Shown: piece after piece, positions 1 to 12,048 of the stretch | Layout: each line of letters opens with the position of its first letter | Numbering within the stretch: position 1 is the first letter of the stretch | From: Paramecium pentaurelia | Lineage: Eukaryota > Ciliophora > Oligohymenophorea > Peniculida > Parameciidae | Assembly (NCBI GenBank): GCA_905183005.1 | Contig: CAJJDO010000015.1 | Span: 12,587-76,586 of the forward strand | Direction: 5' to 3' | Length of the DNA: 64,000 bases | Made by a program: the position numbers and the translations under genes | The notes under the pieces: model-generated | What the model was told of the DNA's origin: nothing | Seen by the model: only the letters and a program-made list of their open reading frames with translations | Databases searched by the model: none

Positions 1-3000
1 TGTAAGTGGAATTTGCTAGTGATCAAAAATATTTAAATATAATAATATTCTTATATACTGCTCAATCCTCTGCTTTTTTGCTATCTCACATACATTAATG
101 AACCAAACATATCTTGTCTGATTAAATCATCCTAACCATTTTACAATCGAATATAAATAGGGATACTTCAATAGCTTTCGCATGCAATTTTTGTAACTAC
201 ACAATTTGCATCTTCTATTTAATATAGGAATCAAAATAAAATTGGTGTAGTAATTCATTTAGATTTTCTTAAATTAAAGAAGCAGTTGTTACAAAAGAAC
301 ATACAGTTCATGCCCTAAAATAAGGATTAGATCAATATTTCATGAATGCTCATATTTTTCGATTAGCACAATCCACATTAGTTGGAATTCCAGATTTTAA
401 TTCTTAGATTATCGAAAATATTCTAACAAGGATTTTTTTAATATATGGAGTTGTATTATTTGCATATAAGACTTGAGAAAATAAAGCTCTAAATGTTAAT
501 TATATTTATTTATCAAAGCAGTATAAAAACTAACTTTTTTTACTTAACTATCTACTTAAGAAAATCATATAGTCCACAAGCTACAATTTGAAGTTCTAAA
601 AATATCTGTCAACCCTGAAATAGTACCAAAATTATATCATTTCAAAGGTGTAAAATTTTGAATTTAATTTATTGAGATTCCGGTTGATGAATAATTAGTA
701 GGTATTTTTTATTTAGATGTATATTTGGTTTTAGCAAATTAACATGTTCAAACATTTTTCTAACTAATGATATTGTTAAGGAATTATAATAATTCTACTA
801 ATTTATTCTTCAGTAAAAGTAAATTGTTATCATGAGGAAAGTAGCTAAACTTTACATAAATAATATTATATCCTAATTTAAGTCTGAAATCAGCATGATA
901 TGATCAAAGTCCTCATTTTTATCTATTCAAGTTTTTGATATTTAGTAATTAGTCTTTTCATAAAAAGGGTTCAATATTTTGTGCATTTATCAGCATCTAA
1001 ATTTTCAGGCAATTTTAAACATTTTTTTTTATATGATACTTAAATAATGAAGGCTTCATAATTTATCATTTTCTTTTTGTAACTCACCTATTTGAGTAAA
1101 AGGCTGTATAATCTGCATCATTTTTTTATTAATTTTATCACTGCATGTTTTATCTTTACATTTTGCATCTACTCCTCAATAACAATGATTAGCTCCCTTA
1201 CTACTTTAAAATTTAGCAAGTTTTTATACCATCTTGATAAGCTGTGTATGAGGAACTTTTTTTCACAACTCTATAAATATCCTGCAAATTTGATTTGCAA
1301 GCTATTCATTGACTATACCAGTTACTAAAGTATATTTTATTGCTGTTTCAATAATAGATTTCATTCATACTTAAATAATTATTTTAATTTTGATAATTAT
1401 CAAGAGTGAGATATAAGCAATCTCATGTTATTGGTTTACAAACTGTAATACTGTAGGTTAAGTTACTTTATAAATTTGTTTGTTTTTAAGGTCTTGTATG
1501 TATATTATACCCTTGAATTAATCAACACAATTATTATGATTGAAATTTTTCCTATAACACAAAATTCTCAAGGAATAAATTGCAATTATTATTATCAGTT
1601 CCAATGAAATCATCACTGTTAGCATCTCAGCATGAATTTAAAATGTTACTTGATTTATTATTTGTCTTAATACTTTCCCAAAAGATTAAGTCAATATTTA
1701 TAGATACCTAATCTGATAAATACAGATTATATTCAATCCACAAGAGGTTCACAAGTGGCCTATTTAAATTTATTTTAACAATATATATTTATTCCAGTAG
1801 TTATACATCTGATTCTGTAATGATCAAGCATTATTTTCTTATTGTCATACAAAATGAGTCAATAGCTTTACATTTTAGAATTATTGAATACATCTTATTT
1901 AGTAATATTTTTTGGGATAATTTGAACTCTCCCCTAATATCACTTTGCCTAACAGCTCTCCATAATACAAATTCGATGATGTAAGTAGAGATCATCTTAA
2001 TTAAAAAAATAATTTATAAATTAATTGCCATATAATTTTATTTTTTATTTAGGCTTATCAGGTTGCATTTTATCAAGCTGATCCAATTTATGAGTATATT
2101 TATTAATTTATTTCGTAGATCAACTATCTTTTAAGCCATTAGATCTCTTATCAAATAAATTTCTTATTTATTTTTTCCTTTTTAGGCTGGAATACAATAT
2201 TCAAACTTGAAGCAAGAAGATTGTTGATGAAAAGATTTAATTAGTTTATTCTACTCAACAAAAATTGATAGTTTAGATCTTCTGTTAATTTATAATTTAT
2301 TTCCCACTACTTAAATTTGAAATTCAATTTACATGTTTCTGAATCACCTTCATTAATTCCATGTTGAGTTATTTAACCCTATTACAGATATCATTTTAAT
2401 ATTCAGCATTTGTTGGTAGTGCTGAACTTAATAACTTGATTAATCATAAAACTTAAGCAAAATTCTTATTTCCATCATCAAAATAAATATTTTCCAATTT
2501 CTTTCTAAATAATCTGAACACCTACTTTGTTATTTTAGAATTAATAATTATTAAGCTGTTTCTGTATTTTATTTATATGTAAATAATTTTTGAATTTAAT
2601 AAATTTTGAATTCAAATTCTAGAATATTATTCAGAATTAATTCTAAGTTAAGTATCTGCAGCTAATTTCCTTTAATTCAAAATCCAATTCTCTTCAATAG
2701 AAACAGCAATCAAATAAGCTTTTTTATAATTTTTATTAATTACATTCCTTAAAATCACATGTGATAATTAAATTATTTTTACAATAAGTTAATTTCTCTC
2801 ATTTACAATACTATTTTTCATATTTAATTTCTTAAACAAGGTAATTTGTTATTATTTTACAATACTGAAATAGATAATTAACGATTCAATAATATATACT
2901 TTCATATCTTTCATATTTAACTAAGAAGTGAAAATAATAAGTATGATATGAGTATTTTTATTTTACATTATTCCAATATATAAAAATTTAATTAATTTAC

Positions 3001-3427
3001 TATTATTTTAAAAAATAATTTATGGTGCAATTAGTTTATATAATGTAGCATTAATAATATTATTAAATGAAAACAAGAAACTCATTTCTCGTTAGCTTTT
3101 GTATCAATTTAGTTAACTATTAGTTATAATTACAATAAACAAGCATTTTTCCAATCCATTATTTTGATATTTTATCTCCAATATGTATTACTTAAAAATA
3201 ATGACAAGAAAAATTGAATAACTATTGGGTTTATTACAAAAGATAAACAAATCATTTTCACAATAGAAAAGAAATAAAAAATCACAAAAATTATTAATTA
3301 AATAAATTATATATATATAAAAAGATACAGCTCCTATTCTCTATTATAAAAAGCATAATATTTTAGAAAAAAGATTTAAAATTTAATGTAAACACAAAAT
3401 TCATTTGATATTGCCCCTGCAGAAACA
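1..3427. other. Gene-poor AT-rich interval
   Basis: No gene can be supported here. Open stretches of 60-160 codons occur on both strands, but with G this scarce TGA is rare, so openness means little. None has a recognisable domain, a clean start and a set of 20-30 nt introns. One stretch (264-476) has a more protein-like composition and is listed apart. At 3.4 kb this is the longest gene-free run in the window, which is unusual for a Paramecium macronuclear chromosome. Confidence 0.55.
264..476 (+). other. Coding-like 3' segment, possible gene remnant
   Basis: This frame stays open for 70 codons to a TGA at 474-476 and has a balanced composition, including a stretch reading HALKQGLDQYFMNAHIFRLA and a hydrophobic end (ILTRIFLIYGVVLFAYKT). 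The frame can be followed upstream without a TGA, but no start codon or exon structure is convincing. An overlapping frame starting with ATG at 182 is open even longer but is Cys/Ile/Phe-rich and looks random. It may be the tail of a decayed gene. No family recognised. Confidence 0.22.
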
Positions 3428-5311
3428 ATGCTGTTAAAAGACTCTTAATAAAAGAAATAGGTTCGTTTCAGATAAGCTTTGGTTGCTGGTTTGATTCTGG
3501 CTGCTGTTTTAAGTCTTACAATAGTCTTCACACCTAAAGGTGAGAGTGTTCCAACTTACACATTAAACTAAAGAAGTTAATATTATTCTTAAGATTAATT
3601 ATGTGTATATTAAGTTTCAACAGGCTCAACTAATTGTACTCTAATTGCTGCAAATACATCTACTGTAACTGTGGATTCTAATCAATAAAATACCACTCAT
3701 TTAATAATTTTAGATGGATTATAGGTTACTTAAAATACAACCTATTCCAATGGAACAACTGCTTATGATAATTTATTCGATGCCAATTTGAACATTTCTT
3801 AAGAATTATCCAAAAACTTACGTTTACTTCAAGTTTCAGCTGATGGATGTTATGGTCCCTGTTATGACGAAATTCCTATCGTCACATTTACAACTGATAA
3901 TTAAAATGGTTAAGTTATTGAAATTGGTGTACCATCATCATTAAATGGTTTAATGTTATAAACATTGATCGCAACAATATAACATTTAGGGCCTAATGTG
4001 TAAGAAACCCAAATTGATTAGGACTAAATAATTAATCCATATATAATTGGAAAATATTAGTTTATTTCAAAAAGAAATACAGAAACAAGCTGGTTTGGAA
4101 ATACTAAGGTTACTAAATAAGTAACTCAGGATGACTGTTTGAATGAAAACTTTTTAATTGGAGATCAATTTTCTTAAAACTAAACAACATTATTAAGTAG
4201 ATAAAACTAAATTATTTCATCTAAAATTTCGGTAAACATTGTTATGGATCATTCTGTTCAACCTTAAGGCGCTGATGTTGAATATTCTTATAAAACTATT
4301 GTTTCAGATGACTCAAATTTGATATTAGGTAACTCAAATATCGATGTCAAATATACATAGCTTCTTTCAGATATTAAATCAAAACAAAACATTCAAACTT
4401 ATTCTTTGGCAACAATTTAAGATAGACTTATTAAAAATAGATAGAATAAATCATTAAATATGTATGAAATGAAGTAAAAGGCAGAATAGCACAGATTACT
4501 TATCGAAGAAACAATTTCAAATAGTTCTGTACATTGTCCTTCAAATGGTTTAATTGATTTCTAAAAAACTGTTCTTACTTTCACTGTTAAAGGAACTAAA
4601 TTATAATTAGATTTAGCACTTAAAGGAACAGCAGGAAACGGAATTGCAGATTTAAATATTAAGTTCTGTGTAGCTATGGAAGGAATGTGTTTGTTTGAGA
4701 TTATCAATTCAAATCTAAATTATACAGGATAACCTTTTAGAGATATCGAACTTAATGGTATGTAAAATATTTCATTGTTCTAAACTGACCTAGTTGTTTA
4801 AGGATTTACAGTTGGTGTTGGAGCTGATTTTAGTTATGGATTTATCGTTTAATAAAATGTCTAATAAAATGCCACTATCTTTTCAGTTTAAGATATCTTC
4901 CTTGTTCCAGTCTTATTGACAGTATATGGAGAATCTTCAATCCCAGATTTAGTCGCTGTTAGAACAGCTGTTGTTGCTGACATATTCACAGGAAATGTAA
5001 CAAGTAATGTTGCTTTTGGATATGACTAAAAGATCTAATCAATTAATTCTAATTAATATACTTTGAACTTAAACTTAGATATGGAAGAATTTAGAGCTAT
5101 TGTTATTGCTTAATATCAACATAGTGAATTATCAACAAAAGAAAAATGCAAAAGACATTTGGGATTCTTTAAGGTTTGTTATCCAATTCCTGTTGCAGGA
5201 TTGTTAGGAGATTGGTAAAACCTCTATTACAATAATTGGGGATTTCCAGTTTTGGTTTAGAACTATACATTATATGGTGTCTAATCAGATTGTTTCATGA
5301 AAAATGAATGA
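3428..5311 (+). CDS. Large membrane-anchored extracellular/luminal protein, unknown family
   Basis: A single uninterrupted frame of 627 residues with no intron needed. A short basic N-terminus (MLLKDSQQKKQVRFRQ) is followed by one hydrophobic helix at about residues 17-37, which fits a signal anchor. The rest is Thr/Ser/Asn-rich with many N-x-S/T sequons (for example STNCT, QNTT, NSSVH, GNVTSN) and scattered cysteines, as expected of a secreted or luminal domain. No domain family is recognised. An alternation of hydrophobic residues in the C-terminal half suggests a beta-rich lipid-binding or adhesion-type fold, which is only inference. The next gene downstream, on the same strand, also encodes a secretory-pathway protein. 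The start is the first ATG after a non-coding AT-rich leader. Confidence 0.8.
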
Positions 5312-6077
5312 GATATAAAATAAAAATTATACAAAATTATTTTTAGTTTCCTATAAGTACCTCTGACTGTCTTCTTATTTATTTTTTCCTTAGTGTCTTC
5401 CAAAAATCGTAAACTGTTTAGGAAAAATGAATTTTATCACATGTTTCCCTTCTATCATTAAAAAGTGATAGATTAGAAGAAAATAATTCAGTAAACAAAA
5501 AGCTGCCTATTAAGCGAGTAAATTGATAATAATCCAAATTCTAAACTATAGTGCTGACCATTATAGTAGAAGTTATGATTATATACTTGGAATTTAGTTT
5601 TATTATTACATTAAACAGGATATTTCTCACTAATATAAACAAAAATAACTCTCTTTCTAGCTTAAAAAAATTAATTAACTAACTAAAAGATAATTATTGT
5701 TGACTTTATATTCTGCAATCAATTCTTTAACTTTATAAAAAAAATTTACAAAAAAAGAAATAAGATATCAAAATTATTCATAAAACTATCAAATATTCTT
5801 TTTTCAAACTAATTCATTTTTGTTTAAGAAGGTCTTAGTATTTCTTTTATAATTTTTGGATTTTGTGGATTAGGCCAAATTTTCAAAATAAGATAAGCGG
5901 AGTTTTTAATTTCTTTTGTATTCGTTTAATAAATCAAGGTTCTTTCCTCTAATAAAAAATAATTAATTAAAAATGATGAAATGATTTATGGAGTATTCTA
6001 TATAAAGCGAATTATTTAAGCAGTATATAGTATTTATGGATTTTTAGATTCTATTTCAAAGATATAATTATTTTACT
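5312..6077. other. Intergenic, nothing recognised
   Basis: AT-rich spacer between two same-strand genes. Both strands carry only short or low-complexity open stretches. No conserved element seen. Confidence 0.6.
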
Positions 6078-7457
6078 ATGAGAAATACTTTCGCTTTAGC
6101 TTTACTACTCTTAATCACATTTGAAAGTTCCTGCTTTTAAGTTTCTATTAATGAAGAGAAGCCATCTATATAATTTTCTTTTTCTAAAACATCATCAGCA
6201 AACACCACTTTTGATATTGATTTCACCAATTCTCCATTTGAGTATTATTCTATTGAATTGATGCAAACATCTTCTGAGATTGCAGACATTGCTTTTTTGT
6301 ATATGGAGTCTCAGCCCTCGTTTATACAAGATGGTGAACTAACCTATGATGATATGGATTATGATAGGTATATATAAAAAAATAATTCTTAGTTATGCTT
6401 AGAAAAAAAGGGAACATTTTTTATTGATTCCTAATTCACACGATTAAATATATATTACTATTTTGACTAATGTTTCAATATCATATGATATAATCGTCTC
6501 TGGATCTAATGAAAAATTATGCCCAAAGAGATGTAGGTAGAATGGCTAATGCATAGATGGACAATGCAATTGTTTTAAGCCTTTTATTGGACGAGATTGT
6601 TCAATTGAAGCTATTGAAATTCAATAAAACTCTATGATTGGAGTTGGAGGTTCAGATGATCATGAATTCTACTTTTTTTATGAATAGGATGGATCACAAC
6701 AATTAAGATTAGAAATATCTGTATTTATTTTTTTTATACTTTAAGACTGAAGATTAGTTTGATTCAGTATTTGCATATCTTCTAGTTCCTGATCTTGTTT
6801 ATATACCAACTCCTTTTATTTATAATTAAGGAGCAAATATAACAACTGAAGAGCCATTTTCAGTCATGATAGATTAAAAAAATCGTAGAAAAGATAATGA
6901 TGATGAACATATTCCAGATAAATTAATTCTTCTTGTACAAGGAGATACATTCTCAATAAAATTGGATGCCATCTCATAAGATAAATCTAAAAAAAGCAAA
7001 CTAATAATAATTCTCGTTAGTAGCATTGGAGGATCTCTTTTGTTATGTTTGATAGGATTTTGTTCAAGAAGAGCATATATAAAAAGATAAAGAGAAAAAT
7101 AAACACCGGCAACACCTAATATTGATATTGAAATTAAGGAGAAGGATTTAGAAGTCCCAGCTTATTAAGAATAATAATAACAACCATATAATGATGTCCT
7201 TGAAATTATATCTAAAAATGACTTGCAAGATGGATAAGATAATTGTGGAATTTGTTTGGAATCATTAAGAACAGCTAAAATAATCCGAAAAACTCAATGC
7301 AGGTATTCAGATTTCTCTATCATTTAGTCACGTATTTCATGGTAATTGTATTGAAAAATGGCTTAACAAAAATTCTTATTGTCCATTTTGTAGATTTGAT
7401 CTCAAAGTTAAAGTAATCAAAGAGAATAATGATGAGGAAATAATTCAAGAGGCATGA
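6078..7457 (+). CDS. Signal peptide / EGF-like / TM / RING-H2 protein (putative membrane E3 ubiquitin ligase)
   Basis: Predicted 434 residues after removing three 25-nt introns. In order: signal peptide (MRNTFALALLLLITFESS); an acidic luminal region; an EGF-like Cys module at about 139-166 (CPKRCRQNGQCIDGQCNC); a transmembrane helix at about 290-313; and a C-terminal RING-H2 from about residue 373, beginning CGIC and continuing CSHVFHGNCIEKWL and CPFC. The last intron lies inside the RING, splitting the codon just before the His of CSHVFH; splicing it restores the canonical C-x-H-x-F-H spacing, which supports the model. RING-H2 proteins of this layout act as membrane ubiquitin ligases in the endomembrane system; this role is inferred from domains only. 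Start chosen because it opens the signal peptide. Confidence 0.88.
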
Positions 7458-7876
7458 ATATCTTAACTATGATGATTTATTTAAAATTATTTACAATAAA
7501 TCTTATCATTTATTTATCATCTTTAACAGAGCAACTAAGATTTAATAAGGATAATTTAGTAATTTAATCATTATGAGCCTTCTGATTTATTAATTCTTAT
7601 AAATTAAATTTCTACATATTCATAATAAATTGTTGAAATATTTTTTTGCAGTGCATCTAATTTTATTCAAATATTTCATTCTGTAATATTTAATCAAGTA
7701 CCTACTTCTTCCTTTATAAAACCATTTGTAGATGATTTTCAACTTGATAAAATAAAATATCAGAAAAATATTTGATAATACTTCTATAATTATTTTATTT
7801 TCAAGCTATCATTTATTATAATAAGTGAACTAAAGTACCTTATCAGAAGTCAAGGAAGAAGCTAAAAATATTTTTA
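7458..7876. other. Convergent intergenic spacer
   Basis: AT-rich gap between the end of the EGF/RING gene and the stop of the reverse-strand gene. No gene or recognisable element seen. Confidence 0.6.
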
Positions 7877-8715
7877 TCAAAAACACATTTACTATAAATT
7901 TTTAAGTAAGAAGATCGATACATTAAGATAATATATATTATCATAAAACATCTGTTTAGCTTCAAAATATTTATCATCCTGTATTATATTAGGCTTTTCT
8001 ATTTCCATCATTTATAAAATATCTTTTATTGCAGGATCCAAATTATTTTCTAATTCCTTGTTATTATTCAAAATACTAAAAATACTATTTACAACACCTA
8101 ATTAAATCTAATTCTCTAATTCTTCAACATCTACCTTTTTTGTTAAATCTTACTCTAATTTGTCAATCATAGATAAAAAATTATCAGTCTTATAATCTAT
8201 AACTTATCTTTTCATACTAGATATCAACTTCATTTTCATAAAATTATTCATTTCTTCAGACAAGTGTTCTTTATAAAAAGGTTCGTCTATAATGATCATA
8301 AGTGTATCATAATTTATCGGAATCAGCAATCTTTATTTTTACATGCTTTTTTTATCTTTCTATTATTTTTGTTCAATTATATTGGCTTCACTGTTAATTT
8401 AGGAAGGCTTCATTTATGGAAGTAATGACATGGCTTATCAAAATCAATCAATACACATTAAATCTTCAGTTCTTTTCCCATTGTTATATTCCTGTAATTT
8501 TTTCATTATATCCTATCCAAAGATTTACATATTTAATGTTGAAGCTTTACTATCCCGTTTATAGGTTTTTCGATCTCTATTCCTACTAGATGTTCTTGAG
8601 GATTTCTAAATAAGGATTAAAATAACTTTTTTTTTGGATTTCCTTTTTTAAGAAGACCTATGACTACTAACTTTTTCTTTTTTCTTGTTTTTTTTTTTCT
8701 CTCTGGGGTTGGCAT
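7877..8715 (-). CDS. Lys/Ser-rich paralog of the neighbouring gene, frameshifted near its start
   Basis: Tandem paralog of the gene at 8780-9674. Both start with M-P-(S/T)-P-E-R-K-K and a Lys/Ser/Arg stretch, share a KSSRT(S/P)SR motif just after the first intron, and share a C-terminal core (LLIPINYDTLMIIIDEPFY here, MLVPFTYDTLMVILEDQFY there). Two 21-nt introns fit the alignment. Removing them leaves a length two short of a multiple of three, because the ATG is out of frame with the conserved body by one missing base. The break lies in an 11-nt A run (coding strand) at 8688-8698, where 12 A would restore the frame and the conserved SSHRSS region. It is either a homopolymer miscount or a recent inactivation. 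Function unknown; the basic N-terminus suggests a nuclear protein. Confidence 0.62.
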
Positions 8716-8779
8716 CAAATAAAATAAATTATATATATTTATTAATAACTTATTTGATGTAAACTTTTATTAATCATTT

Positions 8780-9674
8780 TCACCTAAACAAAAGCTTAGC
8801 TTCTTCATAAAGATCCTTTTCTACAATATTTGGTGTTTCAATTTCCATAGGTTAAAGTAAATCTTTTATATCAGTACTTAATTAACTTTGTTGATTTCTT
8901 TCTTCTTTGTTACTTTGAAGCACTGTGAAAATACTTTTGATTAAATTTAATTGCTATTGTTGCTATTATTGCTATTGCTGTTCATCTAATATCATTGGTT
9001 TCTTAAGATCTTATTCTAATTTTTCAATTTTTTCATTAAATTCTTCTTATTTTTAATCTTGAACCCTTTTTTTAATTAAATCAATTATTCTTCTTTTTAT
9101 TTAAGTTATTAATTCTTCAGGTAATTAGTCTTAATAAAACTAATCTTCTAAGATTACCATTAATGTGTCATAGGTAAATGGTACTAGCATTCTCTACTTA
9201 AAAGTATTTTTCATATTTTTTTATTATCTGGAGCTTTTTTTCGTTCCAGGGGTTGGTAACACTATTGGAATTTGCTGATTAATAATTGGAAGAAAACCAA
9301 ATGCTTTAAACAATTAACTCATATATTACCTGACAATCCCATTAATTATTATTAATCATCATTTGAGGGCCTTCTTCCATCTTTCATTTATTCTTAAATC
9401 TTCTTTAATATTTCTAAATTAAATCCTGGAAGGCTTCCAAACATATCTGTTAATTGCTTATCACTTAAAGTTTATGTATTATGTGGAGATTCTTTAATCT
9501 CTTTTTTATAATCCTTTTTTTTCTCTCTTCCTCTGCTGGGTGTTCTCGAAGATTTCTAATATAAATTAAATGCAAAGTTACCTTTTTCTTCGATTTATGT
9601 TTTGGAGAAGATCTATGACTGCTATCCTTGTCTTTTTTCTTATGTTTATTCTTCTTTCTTTCTGGCGATGGCAT
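8780..9674 (-). CDS. Lys/Ser-rich N-terminus, coiled-coil C-terminus protein, unknown function
   Basis: Predicted 280 residues after removing two 26-nt introns. The first 45 residues are highly basic with Ser-Pro and Arg-Ser motifs (MPSPERKKNKHKKK, HRSSPKHKSKKK, SSRTPSRGR), resembling the basic linkers of nuclear or RNA-processing proteins. The middle holds a conserved segment (MLVPFTYDTLMVILEDQFYQ) shared with the adjacent paralog. The C-terminal third is predicted coiled coil containing nine consecutive glutamines encoded by mixed CAA/CAG/TAA/TAG. No named domain is recognised. The copy at 7877-8715 lies immediately downstream in the same orientation, so this is a tandem duplication. The ATG is the only start before the conserved N-terminal motif. 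Confidence 0.78.
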
Positions 9675-10989
9675 TTAATAAAATAATTAAATATATTTTA
9701 TTTAAAGAATAATTTAAGATTTTCCCTCCAAGTTTCAAGTTAATATTATCTTGTCTAGGTAAAACTATATTCATCTTCATACATAATTTAAACATAAATT
9801 AACTTATTTATGATAGCATAAAAGTTTTAATTTTTTCTCAGTATAACCCTAAATTTTATAATAATAATTTATCGAATTGAATCATTACCTTCTGATGTTT
9901 CCAAATTAGTTTTCATCATGCAATTTTAATTATCTCTTATGTTTTATAGGATGGCATTAAAAAATGTAAAATGAAAAAAATTATTCTTAATATTATATTA
10001 ATCAATTCACAAAGTTTATGAATGAAAAAACAAGTCCTAATAATGTAAATATGTTAAGGATTAAAAATAACTTTATTGCTCAAAGGTTAAATATTAATAT
10101 TTAATATACAAGCATACTTTATAGAAAAAGGAGTGCGATTTTTATGTGTAACCATCAAAAGTATATAATTTTATATTTTATTTTAGCAAATATTTTAGAT
10201 CCATTTTGTTTTAAAAATCCTCAATGACAAAATAAAATTATATTATTTTTTTTTTATTTTTAAGTCAAACTTCGAAATTAAAAGAGAATGATTTAATAAT
10301 TGATAATTTCTGCAAGGACTTGAAAAAACTCAATAAAAAAAGTCATCTAATATTTTTTGTATTATTTATACAGCAACCTTATCCTTATGATGATGAAAGT
10401 TTACATTTTCTTGTAGCATTGCATGAATAAAATACTTTTATGGAAACTAAATAAAACACCTAATTATTGCCAATACTAATAAGAATTATAATTGAAAGTT
10501 GAAATTATGTAATGAGAATTCAATAATAATACCTAACTTTTTAATAATAATTATGTACTACTTAAATAGTCAGATCCTAAAATTTTAGAAAAGATTTTGG
10601 CCAAAAAATATTGTAGATTGCTTCAATTAATAGGAAAACCAAAGAAGATTAAAAAAAGAATGGAGTTATAGCTCTTCCTTCTAATTTGTTATATCAAAAA
10701 TAATGGTGGCTTAATATACTACTTAATAACTAAAAACTAAAAGAATGCCTCATAATTTATTCTTAAAGATGAAAATATCATCAGAATAAATTGTAATAAT
10801 CAATAGATTCAAAATCTATAATTTCTCTAGTATGTAAGATAATTCTAACATAGAAATAATTTTAGAAATCACTATCATTTAAAATATCACTAATTTGTGA
10901 AGTTTCTTAATAAAAATATCATTCCAAAAGAAGAGGTGTTAGTACTTTTAATGTTTTTATTTATAAATATTAATTAATAATTATTTATT
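9675..10989. other. Gene-uncertain AT-rich interval
   Basis: From about 10017 all three forward frames are open for long stretches because TGA is rare. One frame between about 10530 and 10980 has a good composition (for example ILEKILAKKYCRLLQLIGK) but runs without a stop straight into the ATG at 10990, so it cannot be modelled as a separate gene. I do not support a gene here, though a decayed one is possible. Confidence 0.45.
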
Positions 10990-11505
10990 ATGAGTTTTAG
11001 TATACATTAATTATAATAGATGTTTGAGGATAAAGATAAAAGTGAACCACACACACCTATGTTTAAAGGAAAAACAGGTTCTTTAGATAAATTTGATTTT
11101 CTCATTTCATAAATTGAAGAGCTGAGATAATAAAATATTGAATTTCAGAACTAAATCTAAATTCATTCTAATCAATTAAATTAAAAAATAAGTATTTATT
11201 TGTTCCCTAATAAAGAGAATAACGATGTAATGTAAACTTAAATCAAAGAAATTGAAAAATAAATATAAAATGAAATTATTCAAAATAAATTATTAACTTT
11301 TAATTACATAAAAAAACATGAAGATTGTTTTGAGATAAAAAAATAAATCATAAATACTAACAAGCAATAATAAATAGTTTCTATTCCGGATCTAAACAAT
11401 CCTAATAGACCTTCAGATTGCTCTACTGCCCCAAGTCCTGGGATGAAGGTTTAAATCAAAAGAGCTTATAAAAAAGTTTCTAGCGTCATTTTTAGTGACT
11501 TTTGA
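10990..11505 (+). CDS. Small coiled-coil protein, tandem paralog A
   Basis: 171 residues with no intron required; a 24-nt GT..AG stretch near the middle is also a possible in-frame intron. It begins MSFSIHQLQQMFEDKDKSEP and then HTP, matching the next gene, which starts MSFSHEQLIQILNDE and has SEPTTP at the same place. That match is why the ATG at 10990 is preferred to the one at 11020. The centre (about residues 40-115) is Gln/Glu/Ile-rich with heptad character, so a coiled coil. The tail is basic (IKRAYKKVSSVIFSDF). Function unknown; this looks like a lineage-specific structural family. Confidence 0.7.
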
Positions 11506-11570
11506 TAAGAATTTATATATATTTGAATAGAGAATGAGTAGATTTATTATATAATTTTAATATAAAAATA

Positions 11571-12048
11571 ATGAGTTTTAGCCACGAGTAATTGATATAG
11601 ATATTAAATGATGAATCCTTTCAATTATCAGAACCTACAACACCATAAGTTTAACCAAAAGAAGATGAAACATAATTAATATAGAGATAGTTGTTGGAAT
11701 TGTTATGGCAAAACTAATAATTTAATACTCAACTAACTTAAATTAAGGATTAGATGACTAAATAAGATTGTAAAATTTATTGATAACTTAGAGATATATT
11801 AAAATTTGACAAAAACTCAATAAAGATTAGAAAACCAATTATACGAATAAATGTAAAAAAATTAAAAATTATAAGAAGAATGTGATTTTAAAGATTAGGA
11901 AGAAAAAGAGTTAAAATAATAAGTATAAATAATAAGACCTAAAAAAAGATTATTTACTTAATAAAGTGTCGGCAAAGTAGTAAATTATAATATGAGTTTT
12001 AATAATAACTAAAAGAAAAATTCAGTTATTGTGTCAATAAAAAAGTGA
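11571..12048 (+). CDS. Small coiled-coil protein, tandem paralog B
   Basis: 151 codons remain after removal of one 22-nt intron (a TGA inside it forces splicing). The N-terminus (MSFSHEQLIQILNDE...SEPTTP) is homologous to paralog A, which ends 65 nt upstream on the same strand. A coiled-coil segment follows (RQLLELLWQNQQFNTQL, then RLENQLYEQMQKNQKLQEE), and then a basic tail with a conserved-looking RPKKRLFTQQS motif. No named domain. The MSFS...SEP-x-TP head may be a short docking or phosphorylation motif, which is inference. The pair most likely arose by local duplication, with divergence mainly in the coiled coil. Confidence 0.72.

Noticed and set aside
1048..1410. Forward frame rich in Phe, Ile and Leu
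   Set aside because: Composition looks like translated AT-rich noise; the reverse strand is equally open.
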